Assembly: GCA_905214955.1 (NCBI GenBank)
Contig: CAJMON010000014.1
Coordinates: forward strand, 1-54,069
Reading direction: 5' to 3'
DNA length: 54,069 bases
Source: an uncultured bacterium
Lineage (GTDB): Bacteria; Bacillota; Clostridia; Lachnospirales; Lachnospiraceae
A program made the translations under genes and the position numbers. Below are positions 8,923 through 17,949 of the stretch, one piece after another. The stretch's first letter is position 1. Each line of letters begins with the position of its first letter. The notes below the pieces were generated by a model. That model ran no database searches. It saw only the letters and a program-made list of their open reading frames with translations, and was not told where the DNA came from.

Positions 8923-11151
8923 ATGCAGACTGCAGATATCTTAGAGAGGAACAAACCGGCCGGGAAATGGGAGGAAGCATTTCCCATTGGAAATGGACGG
9001 ATGGGCGCGATGATCTTTGGACAGCCTGGAGAAGAGAAACTCCAGCTGAACGAAGACAGTATCTGGTATGGAGGCCCCATGGACCGGATCAATCCGGATG
9101 CAAAGGAAAATCTGCCAAAGGTACGGCAGCTGATCCTAGAGGGAAAGATTCCAGAGGCAGAGGAGCTTCTTCGGACGGCATTTTCCGGAAATCCTCAGAG
9201 CCAGCATCCCTATCAGAAAGCAGGGGATGTGGAGATCCGGCACATGGGTCTTTGGAAAGACTGGGGCTTTGGAGGCCCCAAAGGTCCTGAAGAATATACG
9301 GAGTATAAACGGATGCTGGATATGGAGAAAGGACTGGCAGAAGTTTCCTTTTCACAGGACGGTGTGGATTATGAACGGGAATATCTGGCTTCTTATCCGG
9401 CACAGGTGCTGGCTATGCGGCTTAGCGCATCCAGACCGGGAAGCATTTCCATCCGTCTGCTGTTGACGAGAGACCATTTGGCGGAAGCCTCCGGAAAAGA
9501 AGGCAGCGATACAGTATGGCTGTCCGGAAGCCTTGGAAAAACCGGAAGCGATTACATTTTGGCGGTGAAAGCCTGTGCAAAAGGCGGTGCTGTCCGGACA
9601 GTGGGAGAAACCTTGGAAGTGGACAATGCAGATGAAGTGGTGCTGTACTTTGCCCAGGAGACCTCATTCTATCACGGAGATGCTTACCGGGAGACAGCAG
9701 TGAAGCGCCTGGAGGCTGCCGCAGAAAAAGGATATGAGTCCATCAAAGCAGAGCATCTGGCAGATTATCAGGCATTGTATACAAGAGTTTCCTTCCATCT
9801 GGAAGGAGAGGAAGAGCCGGAAACCTTGTTAAAAGCACAGCAGTATTTCCAGTTTGGACGCTATTTGATGATTGCCGGTTCTAGACCGGGAAGCCAGCCG
9901 GAAACCCTGCAGGGAATCTGGAATGACCAGATGCAGCCTGCCTGGGATTCCAAGTATACCATCAACATTAATACAGAAATGAACTACTGGCCGGCAGAGA
10001 TCTGCAATCTTTCCGAGTGCCATCTTCCTCTGTTTGATCTGTTAAAGAGAATGCAGCCAAGGGGACGGGAAGTGGCACAGAAAATGTACGGCTGCCGGGG
10101 AATGACCGCCCATCATAACACGGATCTGTGGGGAGACTGTGCACCCCAGGATATTTATATTCCGTCTACCTACTGGGTGATGGGAGCTGCCTGGTTGTCC
10201 ACCCACATTATGTGGCACTATCGATATACAAAAGATAAGGCATTTTTAAAAGAAGTATTTCCGGTGCTTGAAGACGCAGTGGTTTTTTTCCATGATTATC
10301 TGATTATGGAAAATGGCTATGCCATCACTTGTCCTACTGTTTCGCCGGAAAATACCTACATTCTTCCAAACGGTGTGCAGGGACGCATGTGCGCAGGTTC
10401 TGCCATGGACACCGGCATTCTCCGGGATCTGTTTACGGATTATCTGGAGGCCTGCCAGGTGCTTGGAAAAGAGGAGACAGAAGAGATGGTGGCAAAGACA
10501 AAGGAGCTTCTGTCCAAATTGCAGCCTTTGCAGATCGGAAAACACGGCCAGATCATGGAGTGGCCAAAAGATTATGAGGAAGCAGAACCGGGACACCGCC
10601 ATATTTCTCAGCTGTATGCCCTGCATCCATCCCATCAGATCACCGTGGATGGCACGCCGGAATTGGCTGAGGCTGCCAGAAAGACTCTGGAGCGCCGTCT
10701 AAGTTACGGCGGAGGCCACACAGGCTGGAGCTGCGCCTGGATCGTAAACTTTTACAGTCGCCTGGGAGATGGCGAAAAGGCCTGGGAGAACTTAAAGAAA
10801 CTGTGGGAGAAATCAACCTTCCCCAACCTTATGGACAATCATCCCATGGGAAGCGGGGCCGTCTTCCAGATTGACGGAAACTTTGGAGCAACGGCAGCCA
10901 TTGCAGAAATGCTGGTGCAGAGCAGCCAGGGACGTACCCTGCTTCTTCCAGCATTGCCCTGTGAGTGGAAAAATGGAAGTATCCGGGGGCTTCGCATTAT
11001 GGGAGGAGCATCCATTGACCTGGCATGGAAAGACGGAACCCTGACAAAAGCCGTTCTGTACGATGCCTGCGAAGAGCTGGAAGTCTGCCTGGTGTACCAG
11101 GGAGAAAAGAAAACCATTCCCTTAAAACCAGGAGAGCGCAAAGAGTGGTAA
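8923..11151 (+). CDS. GH95 alpha-L-fucosidase or alpha-L-galactosidase
   Basis: A 742-residue inverting exo-glycosidase that removes terminal alpha-L-fucose or the C6-hydroxylated equivalent L-galactose. The N-terminal beta-sandwich starts with the family signature AFPIGNGRMGAMIFG. The barrel carries NINTEMNYW (N348 and N350, which assist the base), SPENTY (likely acid E476) and QIDGNFG (likely base D651). There is no signal peptide, so the enzyme is cytoplasmic. It is the last gene of the transporter operon, 24 bases after the permease, so its substrate is probably the cargo. A second, clearly different GH95 lies at 25667. Members of this family split between fucosidases and galactosidases, and sequence inspection alone does not decide which this is. 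Confidence 0.93.
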   Translation: MQTADILERNKPAGKWEEAFPIGNGRMGAMIFGQPGEEKLQLNEDSIWYGGPMDRINPDAKENLPKVRQLILEGKIPEAEELLRTAFSGNPQSQHPYQKAGDVEIRHMGLWKDWGFGGPKGPEEYTEYKRMLDMEKGLAEVSFSQDGVDYEREYLASYPAQVLAMRLSASRPGSISIRLLLTRDHLAEASGKEGSDTVWLSGSLGKTGSDYILAVKACAKGGAVRTVGETLEVDNADEVVLYFAQETSFYHGDAYRETAVKRLEAAAEKGYESIKAEHLADYQALYTRVSFHLEGEEEPETLLKAQQYFQFGRYLMIAGSRPGSQPETLQGIWNDQMQPAWDSKYTININTEMNYWPAEICNLSECHLPLFDLLKRMQPRGREVAQKMYGCRGMTAHHNTDLWGDCAPQDIYIPSTYWVMGAAWLSTHIMWHYRYTKDKAFLKEVFPVLEDAVVFFHDYLIMENGYAITCPTVSPENTYILPNGVQGRMCAGSAMDTGILRDLFTDYLEACQVLGKEETEEMVAKTKELLSKLQPLQIGKHGQIMEWPKDYEEAEPGHRHISQLYALHPSHQITVDGTPELAEAARKTLERRLSYGGGHTGWSCAWIVNFYSRLGDGEKAWENLKKLWEKSTFPNLMDNHPMGSGAVFQIDGNFGATAAIAEMLVQSSQGRTLLLPALPCEWKNGSIRGLRIMGGASIDLAWKDGTLTKAVLYDACEELEVCLVYQGEKKTIPLKPGERKEW

Positions 11152-11164
11152 GGGCGGAAGCTGC

Positions 11165-11178
11165 TTGAAAAATTTCAA
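11165..11178. promoter_or_regulatory. Palindrome upstream of URO-D-like gene
   Basis: TTGAAA at 11165-11170 and TTTCAA at 11173-11178, separated by AA, form a 14-base palindrome about 40 bases upstream of the predicted -35 element. It could be an operator. Its AT richness makes chance possible. Confidence 0.25.
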
Positions 11179-11216
11179 CATTTTTGAACAAATTACGGAA
11201 AGTATTTCGGGGGGCA

Positions 11217-11263
11217 TTGACTTTTTCTCTGAAACGTTGTAAGTATAAATGGAAGCGTTTACA
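11217..11263 (+). promoter_or_regulatory. Predicted promoter with a cre (CcpA) site
   Basis: TTGACT (11217-11222) is a good -35. The -10 is less clear, either AAGTAT at 11241-11246 (18-base spacer) or TATAAA at 11244-11249 (21-base spacer). TGGAAGCGTTTACA at 11250-11263 matches the cre consensus TGNAANCGNTNNCA at every fixed position. It sits at or just after the -10, where CcpA binding represses. The URO-D-like gene starts 84 bases downstream. Confidence 0.6.
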
Positions 11264-11347
11264 AGAATTCATAAATGGCTTTTGAGGAAAAAAAGAAAGA
11301 TTACATAAAACAAAAAGCGGAGTTTTTACAACAGGAGGAGAATAGGT

Positions 11348-12460
11348 ATGCAGTATAAGAAGGACTGGGAGTCTACAAGACAGCGTTTTGACGATTACTG
11401 GAAAGGTGAGAATACCGGACGTCCCATCATGCGTGTAACAGGTGTAAAGCCGGGACATTATCCGTTCCAGGTACCGCCTGAAATCAAATCCAAGAGCATG
11501 GATGAGAAGTATCTGGATGCAGAAAGCATTGTGCGCCGTTTCCGTTATTACTGCGAAACCCACGAGTTCCTTGGAGAGAGCTTCCCGAACCTGAATGCAG
11601 ATTTTGGACCGGGTTCTCTGGCAGCTTACTTAGGAAGCGGAATCCGTTTCCAGCCCAACACCGTATGGTTTGATCCCTGCGTAGAAGATTGGGCCGATTA
11701 CCCGAAGATCCAGTTTGACCCGGAAAACAAGTGGTTCAAAGAACACATCCGTGTGTTCTCCGAGTGCAAAAAGATCATCGGAAATGATTTCCCCATCGCT
11801 ATCCCGGATCTGATGGAAAACGTAGACGTTCTGGCTTCCATGAGAGGTGCGATGGATCTGCTCTACGATATGATCGATGATGAGGAAGAAATCGTAAAAC
11901 GTGTACAGGAAGTCACCAACTGCTATCAGCAGTATTATGATGCATTTTATAAATATGCAGAGTACGAAGGTGGAAGTGCTTACACCGTATTCCAGATTTT
12001 CGGAAGCGGCAAGACACAGAAACTTCAGTGCGACTTCTCAGCCCTGATGTCTCCAGACAACTTCCGGACCTGTGTACTGGATTCCCTGAAACAGGCATGT
12101 GAGCCTCTGGACAATGTTCTGTACCATCTGGACGGACCAGATGCCATCAAGCATATGGATGCCCTGATGGAAGTTGATGGAATCAAAGCTCTGCAGTGGA
12201 CCAGCGGAGACGCAGGTCCTGATGGAACACTGGAAGACTGGGATGTGATCTACGACAAAGCCCGTGCAGCCGGAAAACAGCTGTGGGTAAAGGTATATTC
12301 GGGAGATCTGAAAGACTGGATCCGCAACACTGACCGTATCGTAAAGAAGTATGGTTCCAAAGGACTGTATCTGTTTTTCAACGATATGCCGCTTGAGTGG
12401 GCAGAAGAGTTGATGGATTACGCAGAGAAAAACTGGTGTGATGTAAAAGGTACCTTCTAA
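11348..12460 (+). CDS. URO-D-fold (UroD/MetE-like) protein of unknown function
   Basis: A 370-residue soluble protein that resembles the uroporphyrinogen decarboxylase superfamily, a TIM barrel that also includes corrinoid and methyl-transfer enzymes. Supporting features are the FDDYWKGENTGRP start, the central YHLDGPDAIKHMDALMEVDGI segment and the late ALQWTSGDAGPDGT segment. True heme-pathway UroD residues are not evident and the neighbours are all sugar catabolic, so a role in heme synthesis is unlikely. It is transcribed alone, from its own promoter with a cre site, to a strong terminator at 12471. Relatives of this kind occur beside sugar-utilisation genes, which suggests a role in sugar metabolism or demethylation of methylated sugars. 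That last step is speculation. Confidence 0.7.
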   Translation: MQYKKDWESTRQRFDDYWKGENTGRPIMRVTGVKPGHYPFQVPPEIKSKSMDEKYLDAESIVRRFRYYCETHEFLGESFPNLNADFGPGSLAAYLGSGIRFQPNTVWFDPCVEDWADYPKIQFDPENKWFKEHIRVFSECKKIIGNDFPIAIPDLMENVDVLASMRGAMDLLYDMIDDEEEIVKRVQEVTNCYQQYYDAFYKYAEYEGGSAYTVFQIFGSGKTQKLQCDFSALMSPDNFRTCVLDSLKQACEPLDNVLYHLDGPDAIKHMDALMEVDGIKALQWTSGDAGPDGTLEDWDVIYDKARAAGKQLWVKVYSGDLKDWIRNTDRIVKKYGSKGLYLFFNDMPLEWAEELMDYAEKNWCDVKGTF

Positions 12461-12470
12461 AATGTAAAAT

Positions 12471-12518
12471 AAAAAACAAAAAGACTGTGGATGCAAGTCC
12501 ATGGTCTTTTTGTTTTTT
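12471..12518. terminator. Bidirectional terminator between convergent genes
   Basis: AAAAAACAAAAAGAC (12471-12485) pairs perfectly with its complement at 12504-12518, and the inner TGGA/TCCA closes a six-base loop. A-rich and T-rich arms on both sides allow termination of the URO-D-like gene (plus) and of the response regulator (minus). Confidence 0.9.
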
Positions 12519-12520
12519 CA

Positions 12521-14080
12521 TCAATTCTGCTTCATTTTGATCTCCCGCCGGTAGGTATTGGGAGCGGTGCCGAACCGCCTGCGGAACTGACGGTTGAAAT
12601 AGGTCTGGCTGGAGAAACCGACCTTGTCTACAATATCTTTCATTTTCATGTCCGTAGTTTCAATGAGAGTGGCGGCGTATTTTAAGCGTTCTTCATTGAG
12701 ATAGTCGTTAAAATAGAAACCGGTCTGCTGGTGGAACACATTGCCCAGGTAAGAAGGATGCATGTTCAACTTGGCGGCCAGTGTCTTTAACGAAATATCC
12801 TTATCAGAAAATTCATGTACGGCGGCAATACAGGCGTCCACACAGGGGTAGGAAGCAGTCTGTGCTTCTTGGCGTCTGGAGACAGCTTCGCAGCAGGTGC
12901 GGACAAAAGAAAAAATGCTGCTTAAAATTTCTGATTCCTGAGGAAAAATTCTGGAAGGTTCCAGGGAAGAAGTTTCGGAAAATAGCTTCCGCTGGCCGGA
13001 CAACAGAGCCTTTAAATGAAGCTGAAGCGCTGAGGGAAGTTCCACATCCGGTGCGGCCTGGGTAAGGCTGAAATTGACCACTTCCAGGAGAATGGGAATC
13101 CGCCGTCCGGGAAGATTCTGAAGAAGCGTTTCGATATCCAAACGGTATTTTTCCATATCCATGCCGGATAAATCCGTCTGAATGGTACGCAGGGCGGCAG
13201 GAGAAAGCACCATATCTCCGGCGGTGATCTGGTGAATACCGATGCAGCGCAGAAACAGAAATTTGGAAGCGCTGCGGTAGCTGGCGCTTACCTGGTCAAA
13301 GGTATCGACCGTCTGACCGGCAGATACAAAAAACGGAAAATTCAGCGCTCTTCTGGCAGTGTCCATCTGGTCTAAGAGCCAGGAAACGGGGCGGGCCGGA
13401 TCTGCACTGCTGACGATGCATACCAGCTGCATGGGAGTCTCAAAATAAAAATGGCTGATATAGCACCCTACAAACTGGGATAACAGATAATCAAACAGAC
13501 TGGACATCCGTTCTTTTCCACCAGGAAAAGCAGGCGCAACAGAAAAGAGCAGAACCGTATAATTGTCCAGATACAGGTTGATGCCAAGCATCTGGGCACG
13601 GGTGACAAATTCATCTTCTCCCAGACTGTCTTTTACCCAGTTTTCAATAAAGCTGGAACGGAAGGTCAGCATGGCAGAGCCGTAGGCACCGGAGATAGCA
13701 GATCGTTCTGCCAGGTGGGCGGTGATGCGGCTGATGGATTCTGCCAGTTCATCTGGATCTAAAGGCTTCAGCAGATAATTTTCTGCGCCCTGGCGCATGG
13801 CAGAGCGGACGTAATCAAAATTGTCATAGGCGGAAAGCACCAGAATTGAGATCAGGGAATTGATCTGGCGGGTACGGCGGATCAGCTCAATGCCGTCCAT
13901 TTCGGGCATGGAAATATCTGTTACCAGAAGATCAGCAGGGTTCTGCTCCAGAAAAGCCAGGGCTTCTTTGGGGTTCGTGGTGCACAGAGCCAGCTCGAAA
14001 TTGTATCCAGACCAGTCAATGGCATTTTTCAGACCTTCTACCACAAAAGGTTCATCGTCAACAATTACGGCTTTGTACAT
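12521..14080 (-). CDS. YesN-type response regulator, long form
   Basis: A 519-residue regulator. The open frame extends 22 codons further, but the ATG at 14080 is chosen because it begins the receiver (MYKAVIVDDEP) and follows AAGGAG. The receiver has D8/D9, phospho-acceptor D55 (VTDISMP) and K105. A middle region of about 270 residues of the YesN type links it to a C-terminal AraC domain (ISLKTLAAKLNMHPSYLGNV, then MKDIVDKVGFSSQTYFNRQF). No kinase gene adjoins it. The nearest unpaired YesM kinase is at 22078-23895, on the far side of the divergent transporter operon. The two probably form one split system controlling 14272-22050. Confidence 0.93.
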   Translation of the reverse strand: MYKAVIVDDEPFVVEGLKNAIDWSGYNFELALCTTNPKEALAFLEQNPADLLVTDISMPEMDGIELIRRTRQINSLISILVLSAYDNFDYVRSAMRQGAENYLLKPLDPDELAESISRITAHLAERSAISGAYGSAMLTFRSSFIENWVKDSLGEDEFVTRAQMLGINLYLDNYTVLLFSVAPAFPGGKERMSSLFDYLLSQFVGCYISHFYFETPMQLVCIVSSADPARPVSWLLDQMDTARRALNFPFFVSAGQTVDTFDQVSASYRSASKFLFLRCIGIHQITAGDMVLSPAALRTIQTDLSGMDMEKYRLDIETLLQNLPGRRIPILLEVVNFSLTQAAPDVELPSALQLHLKALLSGQRKLFSETSSLEPSRIFPQESEILSSIFSFVRTCCEAVSRRQEAQTASYPCVDACIAAVHEFSDKDISLKTLAAKLNMHPSYLGNVFHQQTGFYFNDYLNEERLKYAATLIETTDMKMKDIVDKVGFSSQTYFNRQFRRRFGTAPNTYRREIKMKQN

Positions 14081-14208
14081 AAAAAAATTCACTCCTTTGA
14101 TAGATATGACTAGTATAGCACAGAAGCAAAAAAGAAAAAAGGACAAGAAAAATGTAATTTGTTCAAAAATCTTGAATCTCTACTATATAAAATTCACGAA
14201 AAAATTTC

Positions 14209-14214
14209 TATAAT
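14209..14214 (+). promoter_or_regulatory. Predicted -10 element of the second transporter operon
   Basis: A perfect TATAAT lies 57 bases before the permease start with no recognisable -35 at 16-18 bases upstream. This fits an activator-dependent promoter. On the other strand AGTATA at 14112-14117 (TATACT read on the minus strand) could be the -10 of the response regulator gene. Confidence 0.4.
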
Positions 14215-14271
14215 GGTTACAGCGAAAGGCAGTATGCCTGAAAAGAGAATTATATGAGGAGGAACTCGAAA

Positions 14272-15219
14272 ATGTCTGATAAACCAAAGAAGACAAAAAT
14301 CCGGGCGACCAATAAATCCCTTGGACGTCAGATTTATGAATATCGCTGGATTTATGCACTGGGAATTCCGGGACTGGTGGTTATGCTTCTGATGAGCTAT
14401 TTCCCCATGCGGTACCTGCTGATGGCATTTCAGGATTTCAACCCCCACTTGGGACTCCTTGGAAGCCCGTGGGTAGGCCTGAAACACTTCAGAACCTTAT
14501 TCCAGGATGCAAAGTTTTATAACATGCTGAAAAATACGCTGATCATCAGCGGACTTTCTTTACTGACATTCCCGGCGCCGATTATCCTGGCCCTGGTCAT
14601 GAACGAAGTACGGAATGCAAAATTTAAGAAGTTTGTGCAGACCTCTGTATATCTGCCACACTTCCTTTCCTGGGCAATCGTAGCCAGCTTGACCTTCTTC
14701 CTGTTGTCTACTGAGCAGGGTCTGTTCAACAAACTGGCAGTGATGGCAGGCGGTAAAACCACACCGTATCTGTTTAGCTCCAAATGGATTTACCTGATCA
14801 TTGTGATTCAGTCTCTTTGGAAGAGCGTAGGATGGGGCTCCATCGTATACTTGGCAGCAATTGCCGGAATTGATCAGAGTCTTTATGAGGCAGCAAAGAT
14901 GGACGGTGCAAACCGGTTCCAGTGTATCATGAAGATCACCCTGCCGAGCATCATGCCTACTGTAATGGTTATGCTGATCCTGAAAATGGGAAGCATCATC
15001 TCCGTAGACTTTGAGCAGGTGTTCCTGATGAATAACGCAATGGTAAAGAAACAGCTGGAAGTATTTGAGGTGTACATTTACAACAATAGTATTGCAAGTG
15101 GAAGTACCCAGTACTCCTACACCACTGCAATCGGTATGTTTAAATCGGTAATCAATACAGCACTGGTACTTTTTACAAACTGGCTTTCTAACCGCAAAGG
15201 TTATGAAGGTGTTATGTAA
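14272..15219 (+). CDS. CUT1 sugar ABC permease (LplB type), second system
   Basis: A 315-residue permease with about six membrane helices and the EAA loop EAAKMDGANRFQCI near residue 206. The frame is open from an ATG at 14254, but that codon overlaps the AGGAGG at 14257-14262, so the ATG at 14272 (nine bases after the RBS) is the likely start. It is the first gene of the operon and divergent from the response regulator. It pairs with the permease at 15236 and the binding protein at 16225. Confidence 0.93.
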   Translation: MSDKPKKTKIRATNKSLGRQIYEYRWIYALGIPGLVVMLLMSYFPMRYLLMAFQDFNPHLGLLGSPWVGLKHFRTLFQDAKFYNMLKNTLIISGLSLLTFPAPIILALVMNEVRNAKFKKFVQTSVYLPHFLSWAIVASLTFFLLSTEQGLFNKLAVMAGGKTTPYLFSSKWIYLIIVIQSLWKSVGWGSIVYLAAIAGIDQSLYEAAKMDGANRFQCIMKITLPSIMPTVMVMLILKMGSIISVDFEQVFLMNNAMVKKQLEVFEVYIYNNSIASGSTQYSYTTAIGMFKSVINTALVLFTNWLSNRKGYEGVM

Positions 15220-15235
15220 GGGAAAGGAGAAAACG

Positions 15236-16120
15236 ATGGCGAAAAATAAAATGGGCATGAAAATGCACGAGCGGATCTATCAGGGCATTCTGTGGATTCT
15301 ACTGATTGTGATCGCACTGACCATGATTCTGCCTTTCCTGTATGTGGTAATCCTGTCATTCACAGATGCCTCCGCTTACGAGGCAGGAAAGCTGATCCTG
15401 TGGCCGAAAAAATGGTCCGCAGAAGCATACCGATTGATCTTAAGCGGAAACGGATTCTTAAACGCATTAAAGTCAACCCTGATCATCACTGGTATTGGTA
15501 CTCCCTGCAGCGTACTGTGCAATGCGGGATTGGCGTACATGCTTTCCAAACCCATTCCGGGAAAGAAATTTTTAAACAAGTACGTCATGTTCACCATGCT
15601 GTTTTCTGCAGGTATGGTACCGAACTTCATGAACGTAAAACAGCTGGGACTGATTGACAACTACTTTGCATGTATCCTGCCGTCTATGTGCGGCGCCTGG
15701 ACCGTAATGGTTATGCGTTCCTTCTTTCAGAGTCTTCCAATTGAACTGGAAGAGGCAGCAGAGATCGACGGATGCGGCCGGTTAAGAACTTTCAGCCAAA
15801 TTGTACTGCCGCTGTCCAAACCCATGCTGGCAACCATGACCCTGTTTTCCTTTGTAAGCTACTGGAACACCTACTTCAACGCAGTTATGTACATGACCTC
15901 TACTTCCAGATCACCTCTGCAGGTGTATGTACAGAAGATCGTGCTTTCTTCTAATATTTCTGATATTGTAGACTTAAGTACCGACCTGGCCAATACCGTA
16001 CCACAGGAAGTTATGCGTATGGCAGCCGTTGTAGTCGTGGTTCTTCCGATCCTGATTGTATATCCGTTCATGCAGAAGTATTTCCAGTCTGGTATGATGG
16101 TAGGAGCTGTCAAGGGCTGA
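15236..16120 (+). CDS. CUT1 sugar ABC permease (YtcP type), second system
   Basis: A 294-residue permease with about six membrane helices, an EAA loop (EAAEIDGCGRLRTF, near residue 172) and the C-terminal MMVGAVKG. The start at 15236 follows AAAGGAG. An upstream in-frame ATG at 15203 lies inside the previous gene without an RBS and was not used. It is separated from the first permease by 16 bases. Confidence 0.93.
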   Translation: MAKNKMGMKMHERIYQGILWILLIVIALTMILPFLYVVILSFTDASAYEAGKLILWPKKWSAEAYRLILSGNGFLNALKSTLIITGIGTPCSVLCNAGLAYMLSKPIPGKKFLNKYVMFTMLFSAGMVPNFMNVKQLGLIDNYFACILPSMCGAWTVMVMRSFFQSLPIELEEAAEIDGCGRLRTFSQIVLPLSKPMLATMTLFSFVSYWNTYFNAVMYMTSTSRSPLQVYVQKIVLSSNISDIVDLSTDLANTVPQEVMRMAAVVVVVLPILIVYPFMQKYFQSGMMVGAVKG

Positions 16121-16129
16121 TTTTAAATG

Positions 16130-16157
16130 AATGATTCCGCCGATGAAGGTGGTCATT
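16130..16157 (+). other. Weak hairpin before binding-protein gene
   Basis: AATGA (16130-16134) pairs with TCATT (16153-16157), with an inner CC.CC/GG.GG pairing. There is no T run. It could be an mRNA processing or stabilising hairpin ahead of the binding-protein cistron, similar in place to the stronger one at 52149-52181. Confidence 0.3.
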
Positions 16158-16224
16158 ATAAAGAAGGTATTTCTAAAACAAAAACAAAACACTAAAACAC
16201 ATTATTTTTAAGGAGGATCTCATT

Positions 16225-17838
16225 ATGAGAAAGAAACAAGTTCTTGCACTGATGATGTCAGTGGCAACCATCGCATCCGCATTTGCTGGCACTGGCATCA
16301 GCGCAGCAGCAGAATCTGCAGATGACATGACCATTACCGTTATGGGTATTGACTGGGGATATGGCCCCGTGGCTAACAGCCAGATGGAGCAGTACTGGGA
16401 AGAGCTTCTGGGTGTCAACCTGGATATCCAGTGGGTAAGCTACCAGGATTACGACCAGAAACTGAATACCCTGATTGCGGCAAACAGCCAGCCAGATGTA
16501 ATCCAGATCAACAAAGTAAACGGAAACTATTACTATCCGATTCTGACACAGGCCATTGACGCAGGCAATTTTGTAGACCTGACAGATTATCTGTTCGCAG
16601 ATGGAAACGGCGTGGCAGAGACCAACGCAGTTATGAAAAACTGGGATGAAAACTTCTGGGATGAAGCAAAATACAACGGCGGCATCTACATTCTTCCAAG
16701 ATGCAAGGCAGAGCAGGGACAGAGCTCCGGTATTGAAGTAAGAAAAGACCTGATGGAGAAATATGGTTATACCGAAGAGCCCACCACCATGGATGAACTG
16801 AAAGACTGGCTCATCGGTCTGTCTCAGGCAGCGTCAGAAGGTGAAGGTCATAAGATTTACGCCCTGGATTTCTTCGACAACGGCGGAAACGGATTCATGG
16901 ATGACCGTATCAAAGCATTTGCAATCGCATTTACCGGCCAGTCAGACTGGACAGTCGATGAGAACGGTGACTTCCAGTACATGCAGTTCAATGAAAAATA
17001 TATCGACTTCCTGAACTGGATGAAAGACCTGTATGACGCAGGTGCTCTGGATCCGGAATTCGCTCTTGGAAATGCAGATACTTCCAAGTTCAAAGCCGGA
17101 AACTCTGTAGCATTCTTAAATCAGTGGTACAACTGGAATCAGTCCGCAGACCTGACTTCCAACAGAATCTTTGACTCCAGCTGTCCGGATACCTACGCAG
17201 CATGGGCTCTGATGCCGGTAGAAGGACCGGAAGCTTATACCGTAAGCCCGAACTACAGCGACATCGACAGCTGCATCGCAATCAGCTCCACTTGCTCCGA
17301 AGAGAAGATCCAGAAAATCCTTCAGGCATTTGACGGAACCGAAGAAGAGTATCCCGGATACAACGATGTTATGAAATATGGTGTAGAAGGCGTAAACTAC
17401 GAAGTAATGGAAGATGGAACGAAGAACAGCAGTGTAGATGATGACATGAAGAAACGCAACACCGAAGGCTATGTTGGTGCCTGGAACCAGATCTTCCTGA
17501 CTACTGACCAGGATCAGATCACTAATAAGTTTAAGAGAGACGGCGCAAAGAGAGCATCTGATGAGAATATTGCCCGTGCAGAAGAAATTAAAGACTTTGT
17601 ATACAGCAACCTTGCAGAGACTGGTATGAAGAATGCAATCATGAACCTGCAGTCACAGACCTACAGCAATCAGTGGAGTGTGCTGACGGATGATGTGAAC
17701 ACCATGGCTACACAGTATGTAATGGGACAGATCGACGAAGACATGTGGAAGAGCTTTGTAGCAGATATTGTAGAATCTGATGACTATAAGGCAATCCAGC
17801 AGGAGTTCAAAGCAGCAGCAGAAGAAGCAGGAAAATAA
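16225..17838 (+). CDS. CUT1 sugar ABC transporter binding protein, second system
   Basis: A 537-residue extracellular solute-binding protein. The RBS AAGGAGG precedes the ATG. Residues 1-28 are a signal peptide ending in an Ala-rich signal peptidase I site (ISAAAESA). There is no cysteine in this region, so it cannot be a lipoprotein from this start. The mature protein begins MTITVMGIDWGYGP and includes the family-typical ANSQPDVIQI segment. It follows its two permeases, the reverse of the first system. A tandem repeat and a strong hairpin follow it and separate it from the GH2-type gene. Confidence 0.9.
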   Translation: MRKKQVLALMMSVATIASAFAGTGISAAAESADDMTITVMGIDWGYGPVANSQMEQYWEELLGVNLDIQWVSYQDYDQKLNTLIAANSQPDVIQINKVNGNYYYPILTQAIDAGNFVDLTDYLFADGNGVAETNAVMKNWDENFWDEAKYNGGIYILPRCKAEQGQSSGIEVRKDLMEKYGYTEEPTTMDELKDWLIGLSQAASEGEGHKIYALDFFDNGGNGFMDDRIKAFAIAFTGQSDWTVDENGDFQYMQFNEKYIDFLNWMKDLYDAGALDPEFALGNADTSKFKAGNSVAFLNQWYNWNQSADLTSNRIFDSSCPDTYAAWALMPVEGPEAYTVSPNYSDIDSCIAISSTCSEEKIQKILQAFDGTEEEYPGYNDVMKYGVEGVNYEVMEDGTKNSSVDDDMKKRNTEGYVGAWNQIFLTTDQDQITNKFKRDGAKRASDENIARAEEIKDFVYSNLAETGMKNAIMNLQSQTYSNQWSVLTDDVNTMATQYVMGQIDEDMWKSFVADIVESDDYKAIQQEFKAAAEEAGK

Positions 17839-17868
17839 GTAAAAATGCAGTAAAAATGCAGTAAAAAT
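17839..17868 (+). repeat. Short tandem repeat, unit TAAAAATGCAG
   Basis: The 11-base unit TAAAAATGCAG occurs twice in full and a third time in part immediately after the binding-protein stop codon. It lies just before the hairpin at 17874. No function is evident, and slippage during replication is the simple explanation. Confidence 0.6.
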
Positions 17869-17873
17869 GATCG

Positions 17874-17933
17874 ACCCTTTTACAGACAACCAAAAAGCAC
17901 AATGCCAACGGAAAGCTGTAAAAGGGTTCTTTC
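17874..17933 (+). terminator. Hairpin between binding protein and GH2-type gene
   Basis: ACCCTTTTACAG (17874-17885) pairs perfectly with CTGTAAAAGGGT (17916-17927) across a 30-base loop, followed by TCTTTCT. It probably terminates part of the transcripts, so the downstream enzymes are made at lower levels than the transporter. Confidence 0.65.
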
Positions 17934-17949
17934 TGTAAAAAGGAGAAAA

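Noticed and set aside
11348..12460. Heme-pathway uroporphyrinogen decarboxylase
   Set aside because: Only the superfamily fold is suggested. No heme genes are nearby, and the gene is under apparent catabolite control within a sugar locus.
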